Source: Chryseobacterium gregarium DSM 19109
GTDB lineage: Bacteria > Bacteroidota > Bacteroidia > Flavobacteriales > Weeksellaceae
Assembly (NCBI RefSeq): GCF_000430845.1
Contig: NZ_AUMU01000008.1
Span: 124,001 to 188,000, forward strand
Length of the DNA: 64,000 nucleotides
Direction: 5' to 3'
Shown: positions 25,243 to 33,492 of the stretch, piece after piece
Layout: each line of letters starts with the position of its first letter
Numbering within the stretch: position 1 is the first letter of the stretch
Translations under genes and position numbers: made by a program
Notes under the pieces: model-generated
What the model saw: only the letters and a program-made list of their open reading frames with translations
Databases searched by the model: none
What the model was told of the DNA's origin: nothing

Positions 25243-26028
25243 ATGGATTTCAATATAAAAACAATGGCAGAATACGCTGCCGAAGGAAAAGCACCGGAAG
25301 TCTTGTTTTGGGTGGGCTGTGCCGGAAGCTTTGATGACCGTGCTAAAAAAATTACGAAAGCTTTCTGCAAAATACTTAATAAAATAGGGGTCGAATTTGC
25401 TGTTTTAGGACAGGAAGAAAGCTGTACGGGAGATCCTGCCAAACGTGCCGGAAATGAATTCGTTTTTCAGATGATGGCCTTGACGAATATTGAAGTGCTG
25501 AATGCTTACGACGTTAAAAAGATCGTTACAGCCTGTCCGCACTGTTTCAATACCCTGAAAAACGAATATCCAAGCCTCGGAGGAAATTACGAAGTGCTCC
25601 ACCATACCCAGTTTCTGAAGAATTTAATGGAAGAAGGCCGCCTGAAGATTGAAGGAGGTGCATTTAAAGGCAAAAAGATCACTTTTCATGATCCCTGCTA
25701 TCTCGGAAGGGCAAACAATGAATATGAAGCCCCGAGGATGCTGCTTGAAAAGCTTGATGCCGAACTGGTGGAAATGAAACGTTGTAAAACGAACGGCCTC
25801 TGCTGTGGTGCCGGTGGTGCACAGATGTTTAAAGAACCTGAAAAAGGGAATAAAGATGTGAATATCGAAAGAACAGAGGAAGCCCTGTCTTTTGAGCCTA
25901 AAGTTATTGCTACAGGCTGTCCGTTCTGTAATACCATGTTAACAGACGGGGTAAAGCATTTTAATAAAAATACCGAGGTTGCTGTAAAAGATATCGTAGA
26001 GCTTTTAGCGGAAGCTGAAGATTTATAG
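25243..26028 (+). CDS. CCG-domain iron-sulfur oxidoreductase subunit (HdrB/GlcF-like)
   Basis: A 261-residue cytosolic protein with two cysteine-rich CCG-type domains. The first includes CPHC at 98-101 and HDPCYLGR (Cys152). The second includes LCCGAGGAQMF (Cys187-188) and later ATGCPFCNTML. These domains bind the noncubane or 4Fe-4S clusters of heterodisulfide reductase B, glycolate oxidase F and succinate dehydrogenase E-type subunits. It pairs with the membrane iron-sulfur protein upstream. An early Cys (WVGCAGSF) and Cys61 in ESCTGDPAKR complete the first domain. Confidence 0.88.
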   Translation: MDFNIKTMAEYAAEGKAPEVLFWVGCAGSFDDRAKKITKAFCKILNKIGVEFAVLGQEESCTGDPAKRAGNEFVFQMMALTNIEVLNAYDVKKIVTACPHCFNTLKNEYPSLGGNYEVLHHTQFLKNLMEEGRLKIEGGAFKGKKITFHDPCYLGRANNEYEAPRMLLEKLDAELVEMKRCKTNGLCCGAGGAQMFKEPEKGNKDVNIERTEEALSFEPKVIATGCPFCNTMLTDGVKHFNKNTEVAVKDIVELLAEAEDL

Positions 26029-26068
26029 TTTATAGTCCAATAATAAAGCTTTAACTTACTCATACCCC

Positions 26069-27208
26069 ATGAAAACAAAGTGGAGGCTTTCCTTTTTTAC
26101 TGTACTTATCATTATAACTGCCCTTAGCTTCTGGAATTATAAAAACAGGATTTTCGACTGGGATATGCCGGGATATATAGGGTGTTTATATACCTTAAAG
26201 TATCCTGATGATCCTGACAAAGTCCGTACCCTTACCTATACTGATATCCGGGCAGAAGCTCCGGAACCGGAATATAGAGACATTCTCGGAATTCTTAAGC
26301 CTGCTGATAAAGCCCGCCAGGCTTTTGCCGATAATACCAGAGCATTCAGTGAGCAATTGCCTTATTACCAGATTAAAGTAGGATACAATCTTGCCATTTC
26401 AGCCTTATACGGATTAGGTTTTACCTCTCCCAGATCTGTCTTGGTATTGAGCGTTATTTCTTATTTTATTTCAGGTTTGCTGTTCTTTTATCTGTTGAAA
26501 ATTACTTTTCCTGAAAACTATTTTCTGGCAGGCATAATAACGGTCGGGGTTATGATTTTGCCTCCAATAACCAACATGTCAAGAATATCAACACCTGATA
26601 TGTTTATCTTTCAGTTTTTACTGGCCTTTATGATCGGTCTGCTTCAGAAATGGAATCAATGGATGGTCTTCCTGATTTTATGTGGTATAATTTTTACAAG
26701 GCCTGATTATCTTCCGTTTACCTTAAGTTATTTGGCGGTTAAAGGCTTATATGAATATTACCATACAAAGAAACTGAATTTCAGTTTAGTAATCCAGGGT
26801 TTTATCCTTTTGGTGCTCTATAGCATCATTATTAAAGTTTGTCATTATCCGGGCTGGAAGCATCTTTTTTATGATACCTTTATTTACAGGCGCGATTTTA
26901 TCTCTGGACAACCTCCGGATTTCGGTATAAAAGAATATTTTGAAATTCTTTTCATCAAAATTATCTATTTTAAAAAAGTGACACTGTCATCAGCTATACT
27001 GGTAGGATTAACACTCTGGTGTTCAAAAGATCCGTGGATAAGGATTTGTTCATTGCTGATCTTTGCCAATATTTATATTAAATTCGTGTTTTTTCCGCAT
27101 TCATCAAACCTTAGATTCTTCTTCGGGTTTATCATGATGCTTTTTATTGTATTCCTTTGGGCAGCAGGCAAAAAATACAATGGTTTCAGTCTCAGGAAAA
27201 TTCCGTAA
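26069..27208 (+). CDS. polytopic membrane protein, possibly a glycosyltransferase-C-like enzyme
   Basis: A 379-residue protein with about nine hydrophobic helices. The first lies at residues 8-24; the loop after it holds WDMPGYIGCLYTLKYPDDPD, with an acidic residue where GT-C glycosyltransferases keep a catalytic Asp after helix 1. That layout and the nearby glycosyltransferase and flippase genes suggest a lipid-linked sugar or cell-surface role, but no motif is decisive. I do not recognise the family by name. Confidence 0.72.
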   Translation: MKTKWRLSFFTVLIIITALSFWNYKNRIFDWDMPGYIGCLYTLKYPDDPDKVRTLTYTDIRAEAPEPEYRDILGILKPADKARQAFADNTRAFSEQLPYYQIKVGYNLAISALYGLGFTSPRSVLVLSVISYFISGLLFFYLLKITFPENYFLAGIITVGVMILPPITNMSRISTPDMFIFQFLLAFMIGLLQKWNQWMVFLILCGIIFTRPDYLPFTLSYLAVKGLYEYYHTKKLNFSLVIQGFILLVLYSIIIKVCHYPGWKHLFYDTFIYRRDFISGQPPDFGIKEYFEILFIKIIYFKKVTLSSAILVGLTLWCSKDPWIRICSLLIFANIYIKFVFFPHSSNLRFFFGFIMMLFIVFLWAAGKKYNGFSLRKIP

Positions 27209-27231
27209 TTTTATCCTTTAAATTGATCAGA

Positions 27232-27720
27232 ATGAAGATTGAAGAATCAAATATTGTAGAGACCAACGATTATAGAGTAATTATGTATCCGGCATCCAGG
27301 CCCCTGGAAACGAAAGAAGCAAAAGTAATCACCGAAAAGCTTTTTGACTTCCTGGCAGGCTGGGCGGCTCACGGTAAACCGCTTTCATCATCTTTCAAGA
27401 TTGAGAGAAATCAGTTCATCATTATCTGCGTGGATGAGGAGAAAGAGATGGCTTCCGGATGCAGTATTGACGCATTGGGTAAAGTGATGAGAGAAATTGA
27501 TGAAGAATATCGTCTTGGCTTATTCGACAGGATGAAAGCATCCTTTATTGAAAACGGAGAGGTGAAAACACTAAAGCTTGTTGATTTTAAAAATAAAGTG
27601 AGAAGCGGAGAGATTTCTAAAGATATTCAGGTATTCGATTTTTCAAAAAATACTTATCTGGAATTCATAGGTAATTTTCTTTTGCCGTTTGACAGGAGCT
27701 GGGCTACTTCTATCAAGTAA
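27232..27720 (+). CDS. conserved Bacteroidota protein of unknown function
   Basis: A 162-residue soluble protein starting at MKIEESNIVETNDYRV; an upstream in-frame Met at 27157 lies within the preceding gene and is rejected. It is mixed alpha/beta with no Walker motif. Homologues in flavobacterial annotations often carry the label ABC transporter ATPase, which the sequence does not support. The C-terminal part (VFDFSKNTYLEFIGNFLLPF) is hydrophobic but not a clear membrane helix. A terminator follows. Confidence 0.75.
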   Translation: MKIEESNIVETNDYRVIMYPASRPLETKEAKVITEKLFDFLAGWAAHGKPLSSSFKIERNQFIIICVDEEKEMASGCSIDALGKVMREIDEEYRLGLFDRMKASFIENGEVKTLKLVDFKNKVRSGEISKDIQVFDFSKNTYLEFIGNFLLPFDRSWATSIK

Positions 27721-27742
27721 TCAATAAGATATGAATAAAATA

Positions 27743-27768
27743 AAAAGTGGAGCATTCCGCTTTTTTTT
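27743..27768 (+). terminator. terminator after the unknown protein gene
   Basis: Eight-pair stem aaagtgga/tccgcttt (one G-U pair) with a 4-base loop, and eight Ts. Confidence 0.75.
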
Positions 27769-27776
27769 GCTTTAAG

Positions 27777-27784
27777 TATATTTG
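27777..27784 (+). promoter_or_regulatory. promoter -7 element of the glycosyltransferase operon
   Basis: TATATTTG directly after the previous terminator. It covers a TTG (27782) that could be misread as a start, which supports the ATG at 27803. Confidence 0.5.
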
Positions 27785-27802
27785 CATAGTTTTGATCCTG
27801 AA

Positions 27803-28939
27803 ATGCCTAAAATTCTATTTTTAACCACCGCCCACCGATATGATGATGACCGGATTTTCTATCATCAGGCAAAAACGTTGAGAAATCAAGGATATCAGAT
27901 CAAAATATGCAGCCTTTCATCAGAATTTCAGGGTATTGTAGACGGAATTGAGGTTGAATCCTATTCTGTTTTAGATAAAAATACAGAAGAGAAAAAATCA
28001 GTTTTTCAAAAAATAATAAATGATTTTAAGCCTGACTGTATTATCTGTTCCGAGCCGCTGGCTATTATTTCTACACAGAAAATCCGGAAAGACAGAAAAG
28101 TAAGCGTGATTTATGACATAACAGAATGGTATCCTTCCATGAGGATGGTAGAACCTTTTAAATTTCCCTTCAACGGGATACAGGCAGTTAAGTTTTTTTT
28201 GATTCAGCTGTATGCAGGGTTACTAAGCACTCATTATATCTTTGGTGAGGACACGAAAAAATTTCCGCTGGCTTACTTTTTCCCGTTTAAAAAGTCGATG
28301 GTTCTGCCATATTATCCGGATGATATTTATATCCATCGAAATCATAAGAAACCGGAAGAAAATAAAATCACCCTATGTTATATAGGCCAGTTTTCTGAAG
28401 AGAAAGGGATCGGTAATTTTTTTGCCGCTGTTAACAGGATAAGGGAAAAAAGACCTGAGCTTGCCATTTCCGTTCTTTTAATCGGGGATGCCAGAAAAGA
28501 GAAAGACAGGGTATATTTTGATGCATTGGTGTCAGAATATCAGTTTGAAAACATGACCATCGGAAAATCGGCTTCTTTTGAAACTTTTACGCAGGCCTAT
28601 GCCGATGCAGATATCTGTTTTGATTTAAGAGCTTTGAATTATGAAAATCATCACTGTCTCCCGATTAAAATATTTTACTACGCTGCTTCTGGAAAACCTG
28701 TTATTTATACCGATCTGAAAGCTACCAGACAGCATGTGGATGTTTCAAAATTCGGATACCTTGTTGACCCTGAGGATGCTGAAGCCATCGCGGATCTGGT
28801 TCTAAATTATGTGGATAACCCTGATTTATATAAAGTTCATGCTCAGAACGCCAGAACGGAATATGAGGAAAAATATAACTGGAATGGTATTAAGCAATCA
28901 TTTATAAACTTCGTCAGAAATTCAATATCTCCGAGATGA
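27803..28939 (+). CDS. family 4-type glycosyltransferase
   Basis: A 378-residue GT-B fold enzyme starting at MPKILFLTTAHRYDDDRIFYHQ, an opening typical of GT4 proteins that act on exopolysaccharides. The C-terminal domain has LCYIGQFSEEKGIGNFFAAV (nucleotide-sugar binding) and FDLRALNYENHHCLPIKIFYYAASGKPVI, where Glu and the small Gly/Lys region match the EX7E area. It lacks a membrane anchor and is cytoplasmic. Its stop overlaps the flippase start by 4 bases, so the two are coupled in making and exporting a surface glycan. Confidence 0.87.
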   Translation: MPKILFLTTAHRYDDDRIFYHQAKTLRNQGYQIKICSLSSEFQGIVDGIEVESYSVLDKNTEEKKSVFQKIINDFKPDCIICSEPLAIISTQKIRKDRKVSVIYDITEWYPSMRMVEPFKFPFNGIQAVKFFLIQLYAGLLSTHYIFGEDTKKFPLAYFFPFKKSMVLPYYPDDIYIHRNHKKPEENKITLCYIGQFSEEKGIGNFFAAVNRIREKRPELAISVLLIGDARKEKDRVYFDALVSEYQFENMTIGKSASFETFTQAYADADICFDLRALNYENHHCLPIKIFYYAASGKPVIYTDLKATRQHVDVSKFGYLVDPEDAEAIADLVLNYVDNPDLYKVHAQNARTEYEEKYNWNGIKQSFINFVRNSISPR

Positions 28940-30189
28940 AGCAAAAAACGATTTTGAAAACGCTTTTTTCCCGGTTTTTGATTTTAATATTAAATTTCGG
29001 ACTGGTTATTTACTCTACCAATAGGTGGGGAAGTGAGGGGAAAGGCGTCATTTCAATAGTTATTGCAGACCTTACCATCATCAGTTTCTTCGCCAATATT
29101 TTTGTGGGAAGCAGCATGAGTTATTTTGCTTCTAAATACAGAACTGAAGAAATCCTGCCTTTCGCGTATCTGTGGTCTGTTGCAGTAGGGATTTCAGTAC
29201 CCTTGATTTTCAGCTTCAATCATGCTTTAGAATATTCCGGGTACCTGATGGTGCTTTCGGTTTTATCTTCGCTTCTCGCTGCAAATATCAATTTATTTGT
29301 AGGGCAGCAGAATATGAAAATGTTTAATCTGTACACGGTTTTACAGCAGATTATACATATTGTATTTATTGTGTTTATCGTTTATGTTATTAAGATAACT
29401 TCTGTAGATGCATACTTCTTGGCTCAGATCAGCTGCTTCGGGATTTTATTTCTTATGAGCACTTTTCAGGTACTTAAGCATTGTAATGTAAAACAAATTT
29501 CATTTTCTAAAAAAACGGCAGGCAGATTATTTGATTACGGCTGGAAAACCCAGCTGAGTGCCTTTTTACAGTTTTTGAATAACAGGCTGTCATTTTATTT
29601 TCTGGAGTATTTTAAGGGAATGATCAGTGTCGGTATTTTTTCTGTTGGTATCGCATTTTCTGAAGCGATCTGGGCCGTAAGCCGAAGCCTTTCCATTGTG
29701 CTTTATGCCGATGTCCTCAATAATAAGAATTCCAATGAAGCGATTGAAAAAACAAAAGTTTCATTAAGAGTCAGTTTTTTAATTACCTTACTGTTTATCA
29801 TTTTGATGCTGATGATTCCCGCCAGGCTGTATGCTATCGTTTTCGGAAAAGATTTCAGTCAGACCAAAGAGATCGTGTTATTTCTTTCTCCCGGAATTTT
29901 AGCGATTGCGGTGAGTAATATTATCGGCTATTATTTTGCCGGAATCAATAAACTTAGGATTTTAAATGTTAAAGCTTTGATCGGGCTTGTATTCACGGTT
30001 ATTTCTTCATTTTTTATTATTCCGAGATGGGGAATCCGCGGAGCGTGCATCATTACCTCAATATCGTATTGCCTTTCATCTGCATTGTTATTCTGGAGGT
30101 TTTATCAGATTACGGAATTTCACATTCATGATTTCATCCTTTCCAGAACTGAAATGAATCTTTTATTAAGAAAGCTTTTGAGAAGATAA
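28936..30189 (+). CDS. polysaccharide flippase (Wzx/MATE-like)
   Basis: A 417-residue inner-membrane protein with about twelve hydrophobic helices and the family opening LILNFGLVIYSTNRWGSEGKG. It flips lipid-linked oligosaccharide units to the periplasm. It is translated from an ATGA overlap with the glycosyltransferase gene. Repeat-unit polymerase and chain-length genes are not next to it, so the surface polysaccharide locus is dispersed. Confidence 0.87.
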   Translation: MKQKTILKTLFSRFLILILNFGLVIYSTNRWGSEGKGVISIVIADLTIISFFANIFVGSSMSYFASKYRTEEILPFAYLWSVAVGISVPLIFSFNHALEYSGYLMVLSVLSSLLAANINLFVGQQNMKMFNLYTVLQQIIHIVFIVFIVYVIKITSVDAYFLAQISCFGILFLMSTFQVLKHCNVKQISFSKKTAGRLFDYGWKTQLSAFLQFLNNRLSFYFLEYFKGMISVGIFSVGIAFSEAIWAVSRSLSIVLYADVLNNKNSNEAIEKTKVSLRVSFLITLLFIILMLMIPARLYAIVFGKDFSQTKEIVLFLSPGILAIAVSNIIGYYFAGINKLRILNVKALIGLVFTVISSFFIIPRWGIRGACIITSISYCLSSALLFWRFYQITEFHIHDFILSRTEMNLLLRKLLRR

Positions 30190-30190
30190 T

Positions 30191-30258
30191 TTAAATTTAA
30201 TGCCGGACATCCGGTAAATCCAGTCAAAGTTTTAAACTTTGATAAGGTGGAAGCCTGT
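30191..30258. repeat. intergenic palindromic element
   Basis: Two hairpins: ccggacatccgg near 30202, and perfect 9-base arms tcaaagttt/aaactttga around one base (30224-30242). It lies between the flippase and lipoprotein genes. The second resembles dispersed repeats I know from Chryseobacterium genomes; copies cannot be checked here. Confidence 0.45.
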
Positions 30259-30328
30259 GCCGGACAAGTTCTCAAAGCAAATAATTCTAAAGCTCATGTA
30301 AATCAGCAATAAAATTAAAATAAGTTTT

Positions 30329-30336
30329 TATCTTTG
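30329..30336 (+). promoter_or_regulatory. promoter -7 element of the lipoprotein gene
   Basis: TATCTTTG ends 6 bases before the ATG at 30343, so the mRNA probably has almost no leader. In-frame TTG codons upstream lie inside the element and are rejected as starts. Confidence 0.5.
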
Positions 30337-30342
30337 TTGGAA

Positions 30343-30846
30343 ATGAGAAATATTATTTTTGGATTCCTTGTAATTTTTTGTGCCTTTCTGGGTTGCAAGA
30401 CGGATGACGATGATGTACAGAGAATTGATCAGATTTTGAATATTTATATGAAAAACGGTGCAGGGCGTGATCTGCTCCATAATAAGAAGGATTCCACTTA
30501 TTTCACCTATTCCATGAATGATGTCAACGGGATAAAAGATCTTGCTCCGATTAACAGCTCACTGAAGGCGACGGCAGATTCTACGCTTTTTATAGAATAC
30601 ATTGCAGGAGCCAGAAGGATAGGGGTGGACAGCCTCAATCCTGATAATAAAATCTATCATTCAGTCATTACAGTTTCACTTATCAAGAGGTTAAACAACA
30701 CCATTCTGGATACCATCAATGACAGACTGGAAATTCAGTACCGCATGACCCCAACCGTTTTTGAAGTCTCGAGAGTTTATTACAATGATACGCTTAGATT
30801 TACCAAACAAGACGGAGCACCCAATGTAGTGACGATCGTAAAATAA
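30343..30846 (+). CDS. small lipoprotein of unknown function
   Basis: A 167-residue exported protein with signal peptide and lipobox (FLVIFCAFLGCKTDDDD). Cys18 is followed by an acidic linker. The mature part is mixed, with KDLAPINSSLKATADSTLFIEY and the beta-rich MTPTVFEVSRVYYNDTLRF. It is probably an outer-membrane lipoprotein. I do not recognise a domain. The start at MRNII is set by the promoter element. It lies upstream of serS with its own promoter between them. Confidence 0.78.
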   Translation: MRNIIFGFLVIFCAFLGCKTDDDDVQRIDQILNIYMKNGAGRDLLHNKKDSTYFTYSMNDVNGIKDLAPINSSLKATADSTLFIEYIAGARRIGVDSLNPDNKIYHSVITVSLIKRLNNTILDTINDRLEIQYRMTPTVFEVSRVYYNDTLRFTKQDGAPNVVTIVK

Positions 30847-30851
30847 TTTTA

Positions 30852-30859
30852 TACATTTG
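30852..30859 (+). promoter_or_regulatory. promoter -7 element of serS
   Basis: TACATTTG in the 67-base gap after the lipoprotein gene, giving serS a leader of roughly 50 bases. Confidence 0.45.
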
Positions 30860-30913
30860 TAAAACTGTTGGCATTTCAATGCACAATATTCTAATCACTA
30901 ACATCTAAATAAA

Positions 30914-32182
30914 ATGTTACAAGTCAATTTTTTGCGCGACAACAAAGAGCGCGTTTTAGAAGGTCTTAAGAAAAGACAATTCAGGAATCTTGAGTTGGTA
31001 GACGAGGCTATTGCTACTGACGATGAAAGAAAAAAAATTCAGTTTGAATTGGATTCCCAGCTTTCCGAAAGCAATAAAATCTCCAAGGAGATCGGGCTTT
31101 TAATGAAAGAAGGAAAAAAGGAAGAAGTTGAATCTGCAAAATCTAAAACAGCACAACTTAAAGAGTCGACATCACAATTGAAATCTCAGTTAGATGTAAA
31201 AGAGAAAGATCTGCTCAGTATTTTATACCAGCTCCCGAATATTCCGAATGAACTGGTAAAAAGCGGAGCCTCTGCGGATGACAATGAGATCATTTATCAG
31301 TCTCATGATGTGGAAGGACTTGGAGAAGGCGCAATTCCTCACTGGGAACTGGCTAAAAAATACAACCTAATCGATTTTGAACTGGGCGTAAAAATTGCCG
31401 GTGCCGGTTTCCCTGTTTATCTTGGAAAAGGAGCGAGATTGCAGAGAGCATTAGTCCAGTATTTCCTGGACAAAAATGTGGAGAAAGGGTATATGGAAGT
31501 AAATCCGCCTCATGTAGTTAACGAAGCTTCCGGGTATGGAACAGGGCAATTACCTGATAAAGAAGGCCAGATGTATTATATTCAGGCGGATGATTTATAC
31601 TTAATCCCGACCGCAGAAGTTCCGGTAACTAATCTGTATCGTGATGTTTTACTGGAAGAAAAGGACCTTCCGATCAAAAATACGGCTTTCTCACAATGTT
31701 ACAGGAGAGAAGCGGGAAGCTACGGGGCTCACGTAAGAGGCCTGAACCGTCTTCACCAGTTTGAAAAAGTAGAAATTGTAAGAATTGAAAAGCCTGAGAA
31801 TTCTTATGCTGTCCTGGAAGAAATGGTAGAGCATATTAAAGAAATATTATCAGACCTTGAACTTCCTTATCGGGTGTTGAGGCTTTGTGGCGGAGATACT
31901 GGTTTTGCTTCTGCCATGACTTATGATTTTGAAGTATGGAGCGCGGCCCAGGAAATGTGGCTGGAAGTAAGCTCTGTTTCCAATTTTGAAACATTCCAGG
32001 CCAACAGATTGAAATGCCGTTATAAGGCAGATGGAAAGTCCCAATTGGTCCACACACTAAACGGTTCTGCGATGGCATTGCCAAGGATTATGGCGGCCCT
32101 GCTTGAAAATAACCAGACTGAAGAAGGGATTAAGCTTCCTAAAAAGGTTGCCGAATATGCGAGATTTGATCTGATCAATTAA
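30914..32182 (+). CDS. serS: seryl-tRNA synthetase
   Basis: A 422-residue class II aminoacyl-tRNA synthetase that charges tRNA-Ser and tRNA-Sec. It has the N-terminal coiled-coil arm that grips the long variable arm of the tRNA (about residues 30-100), then the catalytic core with TAEVPVTNLYRD, motif 2 CYRREAGSYGAHVRGLNRLHQF and motif 3 LNGSAMALPRIMAALLEN. Length and order are standard. A long bidirectional terminator follows. Confidence 0.97.
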   Translation: MLQVNFLRDNKERVLEGLKKRQFRNLELVDEAIATDDERKKIQFELDSQLSESNKISKEIGLLMKEGKKEEVESAKSKTAQLKESTSQLKSQLDVKEKDLLSILYQLPNIPNELVKSGASADDNEIIYQSHDVEGLGEGAIPHWELAKKYNLIDFELGVKIAGAGFPVYLGKGARLQRALVQYFLDKNVEKGYMEVNPPHVVNEASGYGTGQLPDKEGQMYYIQADDLYLIPTAEVPVTNLYRDVLLEEKDLPIKNTAFSQCYRREAGSYGAHVRGLNRLHQFEKVEIVRIEKPENSYAVLEEMVEHIKEILSDLELPYRVLRLCGGDTGFASAMTYDFEVWSAAQEMWLEVSSVSNFETFQANRLKCRYKADGKSQLVHTLNGSAMALPRIMAALLENNQTEEGIKLPKKVAEYARFDLIN

Positions 32183-32221
32183 TAATAAATACCCTTCTCT
32201 AAAGAAGTAATTATGCAAAAT

Positions 32222-32257
32222 ACAAAACGGATCAGATTAATAACTGATCCGTTTTGT
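32222..32257. terminator. bidirectional terminator
   Basis: A 14-base perfect stem (acaaaacggatcag and its complement) with an 8-base loop between convergent serS and the safE-like gene. Confidence 0.88.
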
Positions 32258-32272
32258 ATATACATCTTTATA

Positions 32273-33040
32273 TTAATGGCAATTAGCCTTATTATGATCA
32301 TGTGTGCTGTGATCTCCCGGTAAATGACAGTCGCCCTGATTGTCTTTTGAGATGGTCATCGCTTCCGCCCTTGGAGAAATATAAGGAATGCCTAATTCAA
32401 GGCCTCTTACAATAAATAAGCTTCCCAAGATAATCATCACGACAGGGACTGCCTTTAAAACTTTCACCCTGAAGGCCTGATTCATTAAATTTCCGACTAA
32501 AACTACGGTAAACATGAAGGGAAGGGTGCCTAAGCCGAATAAAGCCATATATGAGGCTCCCTGCCATATCCCTCCGCTTGCCAGGCTGGCTGTTAAAGCC
32601 ATATAAACCATTCCGCAAGGTAAGAACCCATTTAGTAATCCGGTGGTAAATCTTGAACGGTAATCCGCCTTTTGAAGCAGTCTCCCTAAATTTGATTTCA
32701 CTTTAAATAAAAATTTAGAAAAGAAGGGAATTTTTGAAGCAAAATCTTTACCTCCGAAAGAAAATACGGCCATCACTATCAATAAAATACCAACAGCAAT
32801 GGTAAGGTATTTCTGAAAGCCGGCCATTTCAAAACCTTCGCCTATAATTCCCAGCACAGCTCCCAAAAGAGAATATGTAAATATTCTTCCGAACTGGTAA
32901 GTAAGATTTTGGAGATAAAAGTTCGTAGCCTGCTTTTTAGTCAGCCCCATTGATAAGGCAATCGGTCCGCACATGCCGATACAGTGAAATCCGGAAGCAA
33001 AGCCCAATGCAATGGCCGATATGACAAGTGCTATTTCCAT
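32273..33040 (-). CDS. sulfite exporter TauE/SafE family membrane protein, last gene of the cbb3 locus
   Basis: A 255-residue inner-membrane protein with about six to seven helices and the family start GFASGFHCIGMCGPIALSMG, whose Cys/His pair lies in the first helix. The C-terminal tail after residue 225 is His/Cys/Asp-rich (CHLPGDHSTHDHNKANCH), a likely metal-binding tail. Members of this family at cbb3 loci (for example CcoH-linked SafE proteins) help copper handling and oxidase assembly. It overlaps fixH by 10 bases. Confidence 0.87.
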   Translation of the reverse strand: MEIALVISAIALGFASGFHCIGMCGPIALSMGLTKKQATNFYLQNLTYQFGRIFTYSLLGAVLGIIGEGFEMAGFQKYLTIAVGILLIVMAVFSFGGKDFASKIPFFSKFLFKVKSNLGRLLQKADYRSRFTTGLLNGFLPCGMVYMALTASLASGGIWQGASYMALFGLGTLPFMFTVVLVGNLMNQAFRVKVLKAVPVVMIILGSLFIVRGLELGIPYISPRAEAMTISKDNQGDCHLPGDHSTHDHNKANCH

Positions 33041-33483
33041 ATGACATCATAATCCAGTCGGTAGTCTTTTTTATCTTTTGCCCAGCTTAATCTTAAAGTG
33101 TAATTTCCTACTGTCAGGACCTGTGCCGGAATTAAAAATGATTTATTTGCATCAAGCTGTACAGATTTATAGATATCAAGATTCTGGTCGTCGGTTCTGT
33201 TCAATACAAATTTTACTGTTGCATTCGAGTTATTATAATCTTTCGGGAATGTGATCCTGATCCCGTTTTTATCCTGACTGTATACCGGTTTTTCCTGTAA
33301 CTGATCTCCTCTTTCCTTAGCATCAATGACATCTTGGTATTTCAGTTCTTCTTCATAGTAATTGTCTGTTACCATTTCCGAATTCTTCTGCCCGTTAGGA
33401 AAAAGAAACAGCATGGACAGTATAAAAATGATGAACGCCAGTAATGCGATTACCATACCGTGTCCCCAATTAAAGTTCTTCAT
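33031..33483 (-). CDS. fixH: cytochrome oxidase assembly protein FixH/CcoH-like
   Basis: A 150-residue protein with one N-terminal membrane helix (residues 9-28, VIALLAFIIFILSMLFLFP) and a soluble periplasmic immunoglobulin-like domain. The NYYEEELKYQDVIDAKERG element after the helix is the FixH hallmark. It takes part in cbb3 oxidase maturation, with CcoG and CcoI. The start is 9 bases from ccoG's stop, and it overlaps the SafE-like gene. Confidence 0.88.
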   Translation of the reverse strand: MKNFNWGHGMVIALLAFIIFILSMLFLFPNGQKNSEMVTDNYYEEELKYQDVIDAKERGDQLQEKPVYSQDKNGIRITFPKDYNNSNATVKFVLNRTDDQNLDIYKSVQLDANKSFLIPAQVLTVGNYTLRLSWAKDKKDYRLDYDVIWK

Positions 33484-33492
33484 CTTTAAAAA

